Assembly (NCBI GenBank): GCA_019638515.1 | Contig: JAHBTS010000001.1 | Coordinates: 372,001-436,000, forward strand | Origin: Chitinophagales bacterium | Lineage (GTDB): Bacteria > Bacteroidota > Bacteroidia > Chitinophagales > LD1 | DNA length: 64,000 nucleotides | Direction of reading: 5' to 3' | Shown: one piece after another, positions 27,364-35,882 of the stretch | Position numbering within the stretch: position 1 is the first letter of the stretch | Layout: each line of letters begins with the position of its first letter | Program-made: the position numbers and the translations under genes | The notes under the pieces: generated by a model | The model's database searches: none | Told to the model about the DNA's origin: nothing | What the model saw: the letters and a program-made list of their open reading frames with translations, nothing else

Positions 27364-28482
27364 ATGAAACCTATATATAAAGCGTATTTATTTAAAGGTG
27401 CTGCATTGGCAATATCGGTAGCTGCCTTTGCAGGGCAGGCAACCGCGCAGGCAGCAGAGCCGGCTAAGGAGCTTGCAACTGCCGCATCTGGTAATTCAAA
27501 TTGGGTGTGGTGGTTGGTAATAGCAGCTATGGCTATATTGCTGCTTGCCATTGCGGTGTTGGGAAATGTGCTGGTAGTATTGGCAAAAATGAGCGTAAAG
27601 AAGTCTAAAGCAGTGGCATCTATGTTGCTATTGTTAGCAGGTTTTTCTGCCTCTGCTGAGGAAGCCGCAACTGAGGCTGCTGCTCCGGTAGCCAAAGCTG
27701 CAACTTCATCGCTGTTTGGCGATATAAACGTACTTTTAGCAACTGCAGTGTTGGTTGCAGAGTTTTTGGTAATAGTGCTGCTGGTAAAGAAAATTTTAAG
27801 CTTTGTAGCATTACTCTCCGATGAAAAAGAAACCAAGAAATCTGTAGGTCTGCAATTGCCAGATTTTCTCAATCGCTTCAACGCATCGGTGGCTATTGAA
27901 AAAGAAGCCGATATTTTGCTCGATCACGATTACGATGGTATAAGAGAATTAGATAATGATTTACCACCATGGTGGAAGTACGGATTTTACATAACCATAG
28001 TTTGGTCTTTTGCTTACTTGGGCTACTATCATGTATTTGGAGGCCCTACCAGCCAAGATGAATACATAGCTGCCGTAGAGCAAGGTAAAGCTGAGGTTGA
28101 AGCCTACTTAAAAACAGCTGCAATGGATGTAGATGAAAACAATGTAACAATGGCAGACGAGGGCGGCATCAAAAGTGGGAAAAGCATTTTTGAAAGCAAT
28201 TGCGCTACTTGCCACGGCAAGTTGGGCGAAGGAATTGCAGGACCTAACTTAACTGACGATAACTGGCTGCATGGTGGCTCAGTGAAAGATATATTTAAGA
28301 CAGTGAAATACGGTGTGGTGGCAAAAGGTATGAAAAGTTGGAAGGATGATTTATCTCCGGTAGATATTCGCAATGTATCGAGCTATATAAAATCTATACA
28401 CGGCACCAATCCGCCCAATGCTAAGGCTCCGGAAGGTGATGTGTATAAAGAAACTGCGGCAGATGCCAAAGCTGCTTCATAA
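27364..28482 (+). CDS. ccoP: cbb3 oxidase subunit III (CcoP), mono-heme
   Basis: 372 residues. Two hydrophobic N-terminal segments, with an Ala-rich, signal-like stretch between them (MLLLLAGFSASAEEAATEAA), precede the CcoP core: LDHDYDGIRELDNDLPPWWK, a helix (YGFYITIVWSFAYLGYYHVF) and one cytochrome c domain. Only one CXXCH motif is present (C280-A-T-C283-H284, SNCATCHGKLGEG). Proteobacterial CcoP usually has two hemes; the single-heme form is common in Bacteroidota. The ATG at MKPIYKAYLF is used rather than an upstream TTG. Confidence 0.93.
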   Translation: MKPIYKAYLFKGAALAISVAAFAGQATAQAAEPAKELATAASGNSNWVWWLVIAAMAILLLAIAVLGNVLVVLAKMSVKKSKAVASMLLLLAGFSASAEEAATEAAAPVAKAATSSLFGDINVLLATAVLVAEFLVIVLLVKKILSFVALLSDEKETKKSVGLQLPDFLNRFNASVAIEKEADILLDHDYDGIRELDNDLPPWWKYGFYITIVWSFAYLGYYHVFGGPTSQDEYIAAVEQGKAEVEAYLKTAAMDVDENNVTMADEGGIKSGKSIFESNCATCHGKLGEGIAGPNLTDDNWLHGGSVKDIFKTVKYGVVAKGMKSWKDDLSPVDIRNVSSYIKSIHGTNPPNAKAPEGDVYKETAADAKAAS

Positions 28483-28542
28483 GGACTTTTTATTTTCCGG
28501 CTTACACACTACTGCTTTATTCCATGTTTAAAGAAGAAAACT

Positions 28543-29943
28543 ATGAGCGAAATGAACGATGCCTTTCGCGACAGTATTGGCACAGTAACCAGTGAAGGTA
28601 AGCGTAATTGGATTTTTCCTAAGCACCCCAAAGGAAAGTTTTACAATGCCCGAACTATTGTTACAGTATTATACCTAATAGTGTTTTTTACGCTGCCGTG
28701 GGTAAAGGTAAATGGTGAGCCGCTGTTTCTCTTCAATATTTTAGAGCAAAAGTTTATTCTGTTTGGGCAAATATTTTGGCCGCAGGACTTCTTTATTTTT
28801 GGTTTTACTATGCTCACCTTCTTGGTGTTTATAGTGTTGTTTACGGTAGTGTTTGGCAGGGTGTTTTGTGGTTGGGTTTGCCCGCAAACCATTTTTATGG
28901 AAATGGTTTTTCGCAAAATAGAGTATTGGATAGAAGGCGATGCCGATAAACAAAGAGCCTTGTCTAAAATGCCGTGGAACCAAGAAAAAATAGCTAAGCG
29001 CTCCATAAAATTTATTGTATTCTTTTCGCTATCGTTCATAATTGCCAATTACTTTCTGGCGTATTTAGTTGGCATGGATAGAGTAATGCTGTATGTGCGC
29101 GAAGGTATATTTCTGCACCTCTCGGTTTTTATTCCGCTTGTAATGTTTGCGGGCGTTTTCTTTTTCGTGTTTTGGTGGTTTCGCGAGCAGGCGTGCATTA
29201 TTGTGTGCCCTTATGGAAGGCTACAAGGTGTAATGCTCGACCCTAATTCCATAGTGGTTGCTTATGATTATGTACGTGGCGAGCCTCGTTCAAAATTCAA
29301 GAAACATAGAGATGAAGAAGAGCAAGTGGGCGATTGTGTAGATTGTTTTGAATGTGTAAAAGTATGTCCAACAGGTATAGATATTCGCAACGGCACACAG
29401 CTTGAATGTGTAAACTGCACCGCATGTATAGATGCGTGCGATGCTATTATGACCAAGTTTAATCGCCCCATAGGCTTAATAAAATATGCCTCTGAAAGTA
29501 ATATTGCCAAAGGCGAGAAAACAAAGTTCACCATACGCACAAAGGCTTATACCGCAGTATTGGTACTGCTCTTGGTAATTTTAGGTGTATTGCTTTTTTC
29601 ACGAAAAGATATTCAAACCAATGTAATGCGAGCGCAGGGAATGCTGTATCAGGAGCAGCCCAATAACCAAATAAGCAATATCTATAACATTACTATGGTA
29701 AATAAAACCAGAAAAGATATTCCTATTACATTAAAGTTAGAAGATCCCGAAATTAAAGGAACTGTTAAAGTAATGGGAAAGAGCTTGGTGCTGCCTAAAG
29801 AAGCAATGGGAAATGGTATTTTTATTATTTATATAGATAGAGATAAACTAAAGAAACGAAACAATAAAATTAGAATAGGTGTGTACTCCGGGAACGAAAA
29901 AATAGATGTAGTAAAAACTACATTCTTAGCTCCCGGAAGTTGA
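28543..29943 (+). CDS. ccoG: Cytochrome oxidase accessory protein CcoG (FixG/RdxA)
   Basis: 466 residues with about five membrane helices and ferredoxin-type clusters. The motifs CGWVCPQT, CIIVCPYGR and the pair CVDCFECVKVCP/CVNCTACIDAC provide the Fe-S ligands. CcoG is a membrane cupric reductase supplying Cu(I) for CuB assembly. It ends with an IgG-like periplasmic domain (~360-466). It follows ccoP by 60 bases in the conserved oxidase gene order. Confidence 0.95.
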   Translation: MSEMNDAFRDSIGTVTSEGKRNWIFPKHPKGKFYNARTIVTVLYLIVFFTLPWVKVNGEPLFLFNILEQKFILFGQIFWPQDFFIFGFTMLTFLVFIVLFTVVFGRVFCGWVCPQTIFMEMVFRKIEYWIEGDADKQRALSKMPWNQEKIAKRSIKFIVFFSLSFIIANYFLAYLVGMDRVMLYVREGIFLHLSVFIPLVMFAGVFFFVFWWFREQACIIVCPYGRLQGVMLDPNSIVVAYDYVRGEPRSKFKKHRDEEEQVGDCVDCFECVKVCPTGIDIRNGTQLECVNCTACIDACDAIMTKFNRPIGLIKYASESNIAKGEKTKFTIRTKAYTAVLVLLLVILGVLLFSRKDIQTNVMRAQGMLYQEQPNNQISNIYNITMVNKTRKDIPITLKLEDPEIKGTVKVMGKSLVLPKEAMGNGIFIIYIDRDKLKKRNNKIRIGVYSGNEKIDVVKTTFLAPGS

Positions 29944-29971
29944 TGTTTTTCTAAACTAAAGTACAATTGCT

Positions 29972-30418
29972 ATGCTGAAGAAATTTAATTGGGGTTGGGG
30001 AATAGCTGCCGCTTATACGAGCTTTGCTTTACTGGTATTGTTTATGGCATATAAATCCACACAAAATAAAGTAGAGTTGGTAACTCCCGATTACTATGCT
30101 CAGGAGTTGAAATACCAAGAGCGCATTAACCAAATAGAAAATTCACGTAAGTTACAAACACCTTTGGCATGGGAAGTAAACGGCAAGCAAGTAGTGCTCT
30201 CTTTTCCAAGCGAAGCCGGAGAAAATGCTACTGCAAAAGTGCTGTTTTACAAAGCAAATAATAGTACAAAAGATGTAACCATTTCAGCTGCTGCCGATGC
30301 AGACGGCAAATGTGTTTTGGTCTCCGAAAAACTAGAAGCCGGGGTATATCAAATGCAGATAGAGTGGCAGGCCAATAACATAGCCTACTATACAGAAACT
30401 ACTATTAAACTCCAGTAA
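29972..30418 (+). CDS. fixH: FixH (CcoH) family protein
   Basis: 148 residues. One N-terminal membrane anchor (NWGWGIAAAYTSFALLVLFMAY) precedes the family motif VTPDYYAQELKYQERINQIEN and a small periplasmic beta domain. FixH/CcoH assists assembly and stability of the cbb3 complex. It lies between ccoG and the SafE-like gene, whose start is 1 base after its stop. Confidence 0.92.
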   Translation: MLKKFNWGWGIAAAYTSFALLVLFMAYKSTQNKVELVTPDYYAQELKYQERINQIENSRKLQTPLAWEVNGKQVVLSFPSEAGENATAKVLFYKANNSTKDVTISAAADADGKCVLVSEKLEAGVYQMQIEWQANNIAYYTETTIKLQ

Positions 30419-30419
30419 T

Positions 30420-31127
30420 ATGGAATTTGCAGCTACTGCATTTTTGTTGGGATTATTGGGCGCATTTCACTGTGTGGGCATGTGCGGTCCTATTGCATTG
30501 GCACTGCCGTTGGGTGGCTATAACCGCTTCGAAAAAGTAATTGGCGCACTGCTCTATAATATAGGTAGAGCTACTACCTACGGTATTTTTGGCTGGTTGG
30601 TAGGGTTTGCAGGTGCAGGTTTATTTTGGATTGGTTTTCAGCAATACTTTTCGGTGGTGTTGGGTGTATTGTTGTTGCTGTATGTGCTTATGCCGCAGCG
30701 CTATAAGGTTAAGGTAGAGCAAGTAAACTTCTTACAACCACTAATCAGGTATGTAAAGAATGCGCTATCTGCGCTGTTTAGGCAAAAGAATTTTTCATCG
30801 CTGTATTTTATTGGAGTGCTCAATGGTCTTTTACCATGCGGTTTGGTATATGCTGCGCTGGCAGGTGCTTTAGCAACGGGCAATCCGGTAAAAGGCAGCT
30901 TGTTTATGATGGCATTTGGTTTGGGAACCTTTCCGCTTATGTTGGCTGTAAACTTATCGGCACAGAAAATAAGCATTCAGTGGCGCAATCGAATGCGCAA
31001 AGCTGTACCTGTGTTTATTTCATTTATTGCAGTATTGCTTATTCTGCGTGGTTTAAATTTAGGTATTCCATACCTTAGCCCTAAGTTGGTGAGCCTGCCG
31101 GAAGGAAGCACTGCTATTTGCCATTAA
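30420..31127 (+). CDS. SafE/TauE-like membrane protein of the cbb3 locus
   Basis: 235 residues, six or so helices. The start MEFAATAFLLGLLGAFHCVG has a conserved H17-C18 and M21-C22 pattern (AFHCVGMCGPIALALP), and GLLPCGLVYAALAGA repeats it in the second half. Family members next to fixH are thought to act in copper or redox handling for oxidase assembly; here this is inferred from position. It is the last gene of the oxidase cluster. Confidence 0.88.
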   Translation: MEFAATAFLLGLLGAFHCVGMCGPIALALPLGGYNRFEKVIGALLYNIGRATTYGIFGWLVGFAGAGLFWIGFQQYFSVVLGVLLLLYVLMPQRYKVKVEQVNFLQPLIRYVKNALSALFRQKNFSSLYFIGVLNGLLPCGLVYAALAGALATGNPVKGSLFMMAFGLGTFPLMLAVNLSAQKISIQWRNRMRKAVPVFISFIAVLLILRGLNLGIPYLSPKLVSLPEGSTAICH

Positions 31128-31156
31128 AACATACCTTAGCACAAGTAAAAGAAAGT

Positions 31157-31198
31157 GCTGCTTAGTAGGCAGAGAAAATTATTAGACATCTAAGCAGC
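31157..31198. repeat. Inverted repeat behind the cbb3 cluster
   Basis: GCTGCTTAG (31157-31165) and its exact complement CTAAGCAGC (31190-31198) are separated by 24 bases. The loop is too long and lacks a T run for a standard intrinsic terminator. It may form a weak hairpin between the oxidase cluster and arsC. Confidence 0.35.
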
Positions 31199-31241
31199 TT
31201 GCATTATCAATGCCTTGTTGCAGTTTTAAAAAGAATGGTGT

Positions 31242-31589
31242 ATGAAAACAATTATTTACCACAATGCACGCTGTTCTAAGAGCAGAGAGGGGTTGTGTAT
31301 TTTAGAAGAAATGGGTGCATCGGTAGAAGTACGCAATTATTTGGCAACCCCACTTACTTTTGAAGAAATAGATCATCTACTTTCCTTGCTCAAGGCAGCA
31401 CCTTTAGATGTTATCCGCAAGAACGAAAGCATTTTTAAAGAAAAATTTTCCGGCAAAGAACTCAGTCGCAGCCAGTGGATTCAAGCAATTGTGGAGCATC
31501 CGGTTCTTTTAGAACGACCTATTGTGGTAAGAGGCAATAAAGCTGTGGTTGGGCGACCGCCATCGCTTATTAAAGAACTATTGAACTGA
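31242..31589 (+). CDS. arsC: ArsC-family reductase (glutaredoxin-type arsenate reductase)
   Basis: 115 residues with the thioredoxin-like ArsC layout. The nucleophilic Cys is C11 in IYHNARCSKSREGL, and the RPIVVRGNKAVVGRPP segment carries the conserved arginines. It would reduce arsenate with glutathione or glutaredoxin-type thiols in the cytoplasm. Related Spx/YffB proteins share the fold, so arsenate is likely rather than proven. No arsenite pump or ArsR gene lies nearby. Confidence 0.85.
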   Translation: MKTIIYHNARCSKSREGLCILEEMGASVEVRNYLATPLTFEEIDHLLSLLKAAPLDVIRKNESIFKEKFSGKELSRSQWIQAIVEHPVLLERPIVVRGNKAVVGRPPSLIKELLN

Positions 31590-31951
31590 GTTTTATTACA
31601 TATAGTACTACTTTGTAGCCGGAGTTGCATGCCTCAATATGCAGCATCTGGTAGTTTTTGCTTGTAGTAAAATTTTAATCCCACTTTATTACACAGAAAT
31701 GCCGTTTTTAAGCAATGTTTAGTCTCCTTGCCATTGTGATTTGTGAAAAAGGAAAGTGAGATGAGTTTTTACGATGTTGAAACAGGTTCATAAAGTACTT
31801 GTTTTTGTTGAAAACGTGTTTTTATAGCTGTTGATTTCCTTTAAAACTACTTTTCCACATACTTTTTTGAAGTTTAATTCTGGTGTAAAATTTATATTCT
31901 ACGCGGCTTTCGCCCTATTTCTTAAAATTGTTGAAAACTTTTGTGTCCAGA
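31590..31951. other. Non-coding leader region upstream of mraZ
   Basis: This stretch contains no convincing gene. TTGTTGAAAAC occurs twice (31805-31815 and 31928-31938), and TTTTCCACA, one mismatch from a DnaA box, lies at 31851-31859. These may belong to the mraZ promoter region. No terminator is evident behind arsC. Confidence 0.5.
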
Positions 31952-31991
31952 AATGTGTCATAAAGTGGTATAAAGTGGATACAAGTGTTAT
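31952..31991 (+). promoter_or_regulatory. Four direct MraZ-type boxes
   Basis: Four heptamers in the same orientation, AATGTGT, AAAGTGG, AAAGTGG and CAAGTGT, start exactly 10 bases apart (31952, 31962, 31972, 31982). MraZ of other bacteria binds direct repeats with 10-bp phasing upstream of its own gene. The array overlaps the presumed promoter (TATTTTCG at 31989-31996) 20 bases before the mraZ ATG, so autoregulation is likely. Confidence 0.7.
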
Positions 31992-32011
31992 TTTCGTTCT
32001 GTATTTCACAA

Positions 32012-32479
32012 ATGAGCACATTCAGAGGACAGTTTAATTGCACAATAGACGACAAGGGGCGTATTAAAATGCCTGTGTCGTTTAAGGCGCAGTTTCCTGC
32101 CGAAGACAAAGGTTGTTTCATTCTAAAAAAAGGCTTAGACGACTGTTTAGAGATTTATCCGCTTGCAACTTGGGAACAGGAAGAAGAAAAGTTGCGCAAG
32201 TTGGATCGCTACAATCCGGTACAGCGCGCGTTTTACAGTACTTATACTATTGGAATTTCTGATATGGCATTAGATAGTGCCGATCGTTTTTTAATTCCCA
32301 AAAGCTTAATGGGGTATATCAATAATACCCGCGAAGTAATTTTGAAAGGTGAGCTCGATTGCATTCAAATTTGGGAAGCAAACAGGTTCAATGAGTTTGT
32401 GGCAAATAACCTGGCCAACATGCATCAATATAGTATTGAAGTATCTAACTATTTAAATGAGTTGGAAAGAAAAAAATAA
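32012..32479 (+). CDS. mraZ: Transcriptional regulator MraZ
   Basis: 155 residues with two SpoVT/AbrB-like swapped-hairpin domains. Each contains the D.KGR-type motif: FNCTIDDKGRIKMPVSF at the N-terminus, and a degenerate DSADRFLIPKSLM in the second half. MraZ is the first gene of dcw clusters and regulates them. The ATG at MSTFRGQF is chosen as the conserved start; the frame is open 9 codons upstream, inside the box array. Its 3' end overlaps rsmH by 23 bases. Confidence 0.95.
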   Translation: MSTFRGQFNCTIDDKGRIKMPVSFKAQFPAEDKGCFILKKGLDDCLEIYPLATWEQEEEKLRKLDRYNPVQRAFYSTYTIGISDMALDSADRFLIPKSLMGYINNTREVILKGELDCIQIWEANRFNEFVANNLANMHQYSIEVSNYLNELERKK

Positions 32480-33404
32480 TGAGCGTGAAGCGCATTCGGG
32501 CAACGAAGGTGCATATCATGTTCCCGTTCTTTTACATGAGTGTGTAGAGGCATTGCAAATTGGCGTGTCGGGCGTGTATGTAGATGCTACATTTGGTGGA
32601 GGAGGGCATTCGCGCGAAATTTTGAAGCACTTGGATGCCGATGGCAGATTGATTGCTTTTGACCAAGATGCTGATGCGCAGCAGAATTTGCCCGGAGATG
32701 AAAGGTTGACTTTTATTCCGCAAAATTTCAGGCATTTACAACGTTTTCTGCGAGCAGAGGGGATAGCAAAAGTAGATGGTATTCTGGCTGATTTGGGTGT
32801 GAGTTCTTTTCAGTTTGATACTGCAGAAAGGGGTTTTAGCTACAGGTTTGATGGAGCGCTGGATATGCGTATGAATGCAGCGGGAGGGCAAACTGCGGCA
32901 ACCGTGCTAAATACAGCTTCTGCCGCGCAGTTGCAACAAATTTTTGGCGAGCTGGGCGAAGTGCGCAATGCAAAAACGCTCGCAGCAAAAATTGTTGAAG
33001 AGCGTTTACACAAGCCGTTTAAAACCATCAGCGATTTGTTGGGTGTGTGCGAAGCAGTAATGAAGGGAGATAAGCACCGCTATTGGGCGCAGGTTTTTCA
33101 GGCGTTGCGCATAGAAGTAAACGATGAACTGGGAGCATTAAAAGAACTATTGCAGCAGAGCACTTTGGTGCTAAAACCCGGTGGGGTGTTGGCGGTTATC
33201 ACCTTTCATTCACTAGAAGATAGGTTGGTAAAAAACTTTATGCGCAGTGGCAATTTTGAAGGCGAGCACGAGAAAGACGATTTTGGAAATATACACCGTG
33301 TGTTTGATGTGGTAACAAAAAAGCCTATAGAGGCAAGCAGCGAAGAGCTATCAAGAAACTCAAGAGCACGCAGCGCAAAACTGCGTGTGGCAATTAAAAG
33401 ATAA
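32457..33404 (+). CDS. rsmH: 16S rRNA (cytosine-1402-N4)-methyltransferase RsmH
   Basis: 315 residues. The SAM-binding motif is VDATFGGGGHSREIL. ILADLGVSSFQFDTAERGFS and FRYWAQ-like DKHRYWAQVFQALRIEVNDE are typical, as is the C-terminal RNSRARSAKLRVA. It methylates N4 of C1402 in the ribosomal P site. The only reasonable ATG lies within mraZ, giving a 23-base overlap and translational coupling. Confidence 0.96.
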   Translation: MSWKEKNNEREAHSGNEGAYHVPVLLHECVEALQIGVSGVYVDATFGGGGHSREILKHLDADGRLIAFDQDADAQQNLPGDERLTFIPQNFRHLQRFLRAEGIAKVDGILADLGVSSFQFDTAERGFSYRFDGALDMRMNAAGGQTAATVLNTASAAQLQQIFGELGEVRNAKTLAAKIVEERLHKPFKTISDLLGVCEAVMKGDKHRYWAQVFQALRIEVNDELGALKELLQQSTLVLKPGGVLAVITFHSLEDRLVKNFMRSGNFEGEHEKDDFGNIHRVFDVVTKKPIEASSEELSRNSRARSAKLRVAIKR

Positions 33405-33406
33405 AA

Positions 33407-33745
33407 ATGGACACAGCCGAAAAGCAGGAAAATAAAGGGCTTAAAGCATTTTGGAGCAAGGCAAATACCGCCAGTGAATTGGGGTTTATGCAATTGTTTA
33501 CCCACTTGCCTTTTATTATGTTTTTAATTGCCTTGGGCGTGTTGCACATAGCCAATAATCACTTGGCGGAATACTACGAAAGAAGTATTGCCCAAAAAGA
33601 AAAAGAGGTGCGGCAGTTGCGTTGGGAACACCTTTCTACTTCATCGGAAATGATGAAGCAGAGCAAGCAAAGTTCCGTAGCAGGGTTGGTGGTAGAGCAG
33701 GGAATTAAGCCGTTGCGTGTGCCTCCCAATATTGTAGCAGAGTAA
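33407..33745 (+). CDS. ftsL: FtsL-like cell-division protein
   Basis: 112 residues. There is a short cytoplasmic N-terminus, one membrane helix (~34-49, LPFIMFLIALGVLHIA) and then a periplasmic coiled-coil-like stretch (YERSIAQKEKEVRQLRWEHL). Its place between rsmH (2 bases) and ftsI is the standard site of ftsL. Sequence is poorly conserved, as usual for the family. FtsL joins FtsB/FtsQ to activate the division synthase FtsWI. Confidence 0.85.
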   Translation: MDTAEKQENKGLKAFWSKANTASELGFMQLFTHLPFIMFLIALGVLHIANNHLAEYYERSIAQKEKEVRQLRWEHLSTSSEMMKQSKQSSVAGLVVEQGIKPLRVPPNIVAE

Positions 33746-33778
33746 TAAAGGCAGTAAGAATATTTAGGAATAAACAGA

Positions 33779-35878
33779 ATGAATAAAAGGCAGCAAATAG
33801 TAGTTCGTGTGCGCATAGGCTTTCTTGCAATATGCCTGGTGGGTGCTGCTATTATTGCACGTGCTTTTTATATTCAAACTTATCAGGGAAAATACTACCG
33901 CAGCCTTGCCGATTCTTTCACCATTTCTAAAATTAAATTGCCTGCCGAGCGTGGCAATATCTATGCCAGCGATGGCCGTTTGCTCGCCACCACTTTGCCG
34001 GTTTTCGACTTGGGATTTGATGTAAGAACCAGTATGCGCAACGATGAGTTGTTTAGAAAACACATAGACTCTTTTGCATTGTTGCTAAGCTCAAAATTTG
34101 CAGGAAAAACTGCCGAGCAATACAAAAGAGATATTTGGAAAATGCGCAAAAAAGGCAAAAGCTATTTTGTGTTGCAGCGCAATATTCCATACAATGTGCG
34201 TATAGAAATGGAGCGCTGGCCTTTGGTGCGCAGCGGGCAGTATGCCAGCGGAATGGTATTTGATGAGCGCAGAGAGCGTTTAATGCCATTTGGCTGGTTG
34301 GCAGAAAGAACCATAGGCTACTATAAAAAAACAGCTAAAGAAAAGGTGGGAGTAGGCTTAGAAAAGAAGTTCGATACCATACTCACCGGTAATGCAGGAA
34401 CCACCTTGGCACAGAAAATTTCGGGCGGTTTGCGCATTCCTTTAGAGTCGCCAGAAAATGTGCAGCCGCAACCCGGAAAAGACGTACATACCACTATTGA
34501 TATTGAGTTTCAGGATGTGGCAGAAGATGCCTTGCACCGTGCGCTTATTCACCATGGTGCCGAGCATGGCTGTGTAATTTTAATGGAGTGTAAAACCGGG
34601 AAAATTCGTGCTGTTGCTAATCTAGGCAGGGGCAAAGATTCTACATACAAAGAGCGTAAGAATTATGCTTTTGCAGAAACTGAGGCACCGGGTTCAACTT
34701 TTAAAATTGCAACGGTGGCAGCTTTAATGGAAGATGGATTGGTTACCAATGCTACCAAAGTTAATTTGGGCGATGGCTCTGCTGTATTTTATGGTTTGCG
34801 CATCCGTGACCACGATGTGCCTACAACTCCGGTAATGGATTTAAAGCGTACCATCGAAATTTCTTCTAATGTGGCCATAGCTACTTTGGCAGATAAGTAT
34901 TACAACAATGTTGCGGGAAAGCAGAAGTTCTACAACTACTTAGATAAGTTTGGTTTCACCAAGAAAATAGATATTGAAATTGAAGGCGCAGGCGAACCGC
35001 TTTTGCGCAATTACAAAAAATGGCAAGCAACCTCTGTTCCGTTCTTGGCACATGGTTACGAAATGCAAATTACTGCTTTACACACACTGTCGTTTTACAA
35101 TGCTATTGCCAATAACGGTGTTATGGTAAAGCCTTCTATAGTTGAAAAAATTACTGCTTACGATAGAACTATAGATTCTTTTGGCACAGTAGTATTGAAT
35201 GATAAATTGCTAAGTCCTAAAACTATTGCGGCATTGCGGCTAATGCTCGAAGGTGTGGTGGAAAATGGTACTGCCACCAATCTAAAAACCGACTATTTGA
35301 AAGTGGCAGGTAAAACCGGAACCGCAAAAATTGCACAAGGAAAAGAGGGTTACAAAGTAGCGGTATATCAAGCCTCATTTTGCGGATACTTTCCGGCAGA
35401 AAATCCTATGTATTCTATGATTGTGGTAATCAATTCGCCATCGCAAAATGGCTATTATGGCAATAAAGTTGCGGGAACAATATTTAAGGAAGTAGCCGAT
35501 AAGGTGTATTCAAAATCGCTGCAAATGCAAAAGCCAATTCAGCAGTTGATAGCGCAAAAGCAATTGCCTGTAATTACCAAAGGCAATAGCGAAGAAATGG
35601 CTGCCTTATACGCTTTGTGGGGAAAGAAATTGCCGATACACGAAAGCGAGTGGGCAAGGCTGGCAAGCAATGGTTCCGAGGTGCGTATTCAACAAATGGA
35701 TGTAAAACCCAGTGTGGTGCCGGAAGTAACCGGAATGGGCTTAAAGGATGCCTTGTATTTGTTGGAAACATTGGGCTTACAAGTAAATGTTGTGGGGAAA
35801 GGTATAGTGAAATCGCAGAGTATAAAAGCAGGAGAACCAATTGTAAAAGGAACTCAAATAGTAATAGAACTTTCATAA
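33779..35878 (+). CDS. ftsI: Division transpeptidase FtsI (PBP3-type, with PASTA domain)
   Basis: 699 residues. Membrane anchor ~8-28, then the N-terminal pedestal (LPAERGNIYASDGRLLATTL). The transpeptidase domain has the active site S306-T-F-K309 (APGSTFKIAT), SSN in EISSNVAIATL, and K512-T-G (AGKTGTAKI). A C-terminal PASTA domain (VPEVTGMGLKDALYLLETLG, last ~60 residues) is present. It cross-links septal peptidoglycan with FtsW, whose gene is at the end of this cluster. murE starts 4 bases after the stop. Confidence 0.95.
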   Translation: MNKRQQIVVRVRIGFLAICLVGAAIIARAFYIQTYQGKYYRSLADSFTISKIKLPAERGNIYASDGRLLATTLPVFDLGFDVRTSMRNDELFRKHIDSFALLLSSKFAGKTAEQYKRDIWKMRKKGKSYFVLQRNIPYNVRIEMERWPLVRSGQYASGMVFDERRERLMPFGWLAERTIGYYKKTAKEKVGVGLEKKFDTILTGNAGTTLAQKISGGLRIPLESPENVQPQPGKDVHTTIDIEFQDVAEDALHRALIHHGAEHGCVILMECKTGKIRAVANLGRGKDSTYKERKNYAFAETEAPGSTFKIATVAALMEDGLVTNATKVNLGDGSAVFYGLRIRDHDVPTTPVMDLKRTIEISSNVAIATLADKYYNNVAGKQKFYNYLDKFGFTKKIDIEIEGAGEPLLRNYKKWQATSVPFLAHGYEMQITALHTLSFYNAIANNGVMVKPSIVEKITAYDRTIDSFGTVVLNDKLLSPKTIAALRLMLEGVVENGTATNLKTDYLKVAGKTGTAKIAQGKEGYKVAVYQASFCGYFPAENPMYSMIVVINSPSQNGYYGNKVAGTIFKEVADKVYSKSLQMQKPIQQLIAQKQLPVITKGNSEEMAALYALWGKKLPIHESEWARLASNGSEVRIQQMDVKPSVVPEVTGMGLKDALYLLETLGLQVNVVGKGIVKSQSIKAGEPIVKGTQIVIELS

Positions 35879-35882
35879 AGTA

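Noticed and set aside
27336..27881. Minus-strand 181-codon frame
   Set aside because: It is a shadow of the Ala-rich ccoP N-terminus.
31157..31198. Terminator of the cbb3 cluster
   Set aside because: The 9-base arms are separated by 24 bases and no T run follows; listed only as an inverted repeat.
31851..31859. Replication origin signal (TTTTCCACA)
   Set aside because: A single DnaA-box-like sequence with a mismatch, no cluster of boxes and no dnaA nearby.
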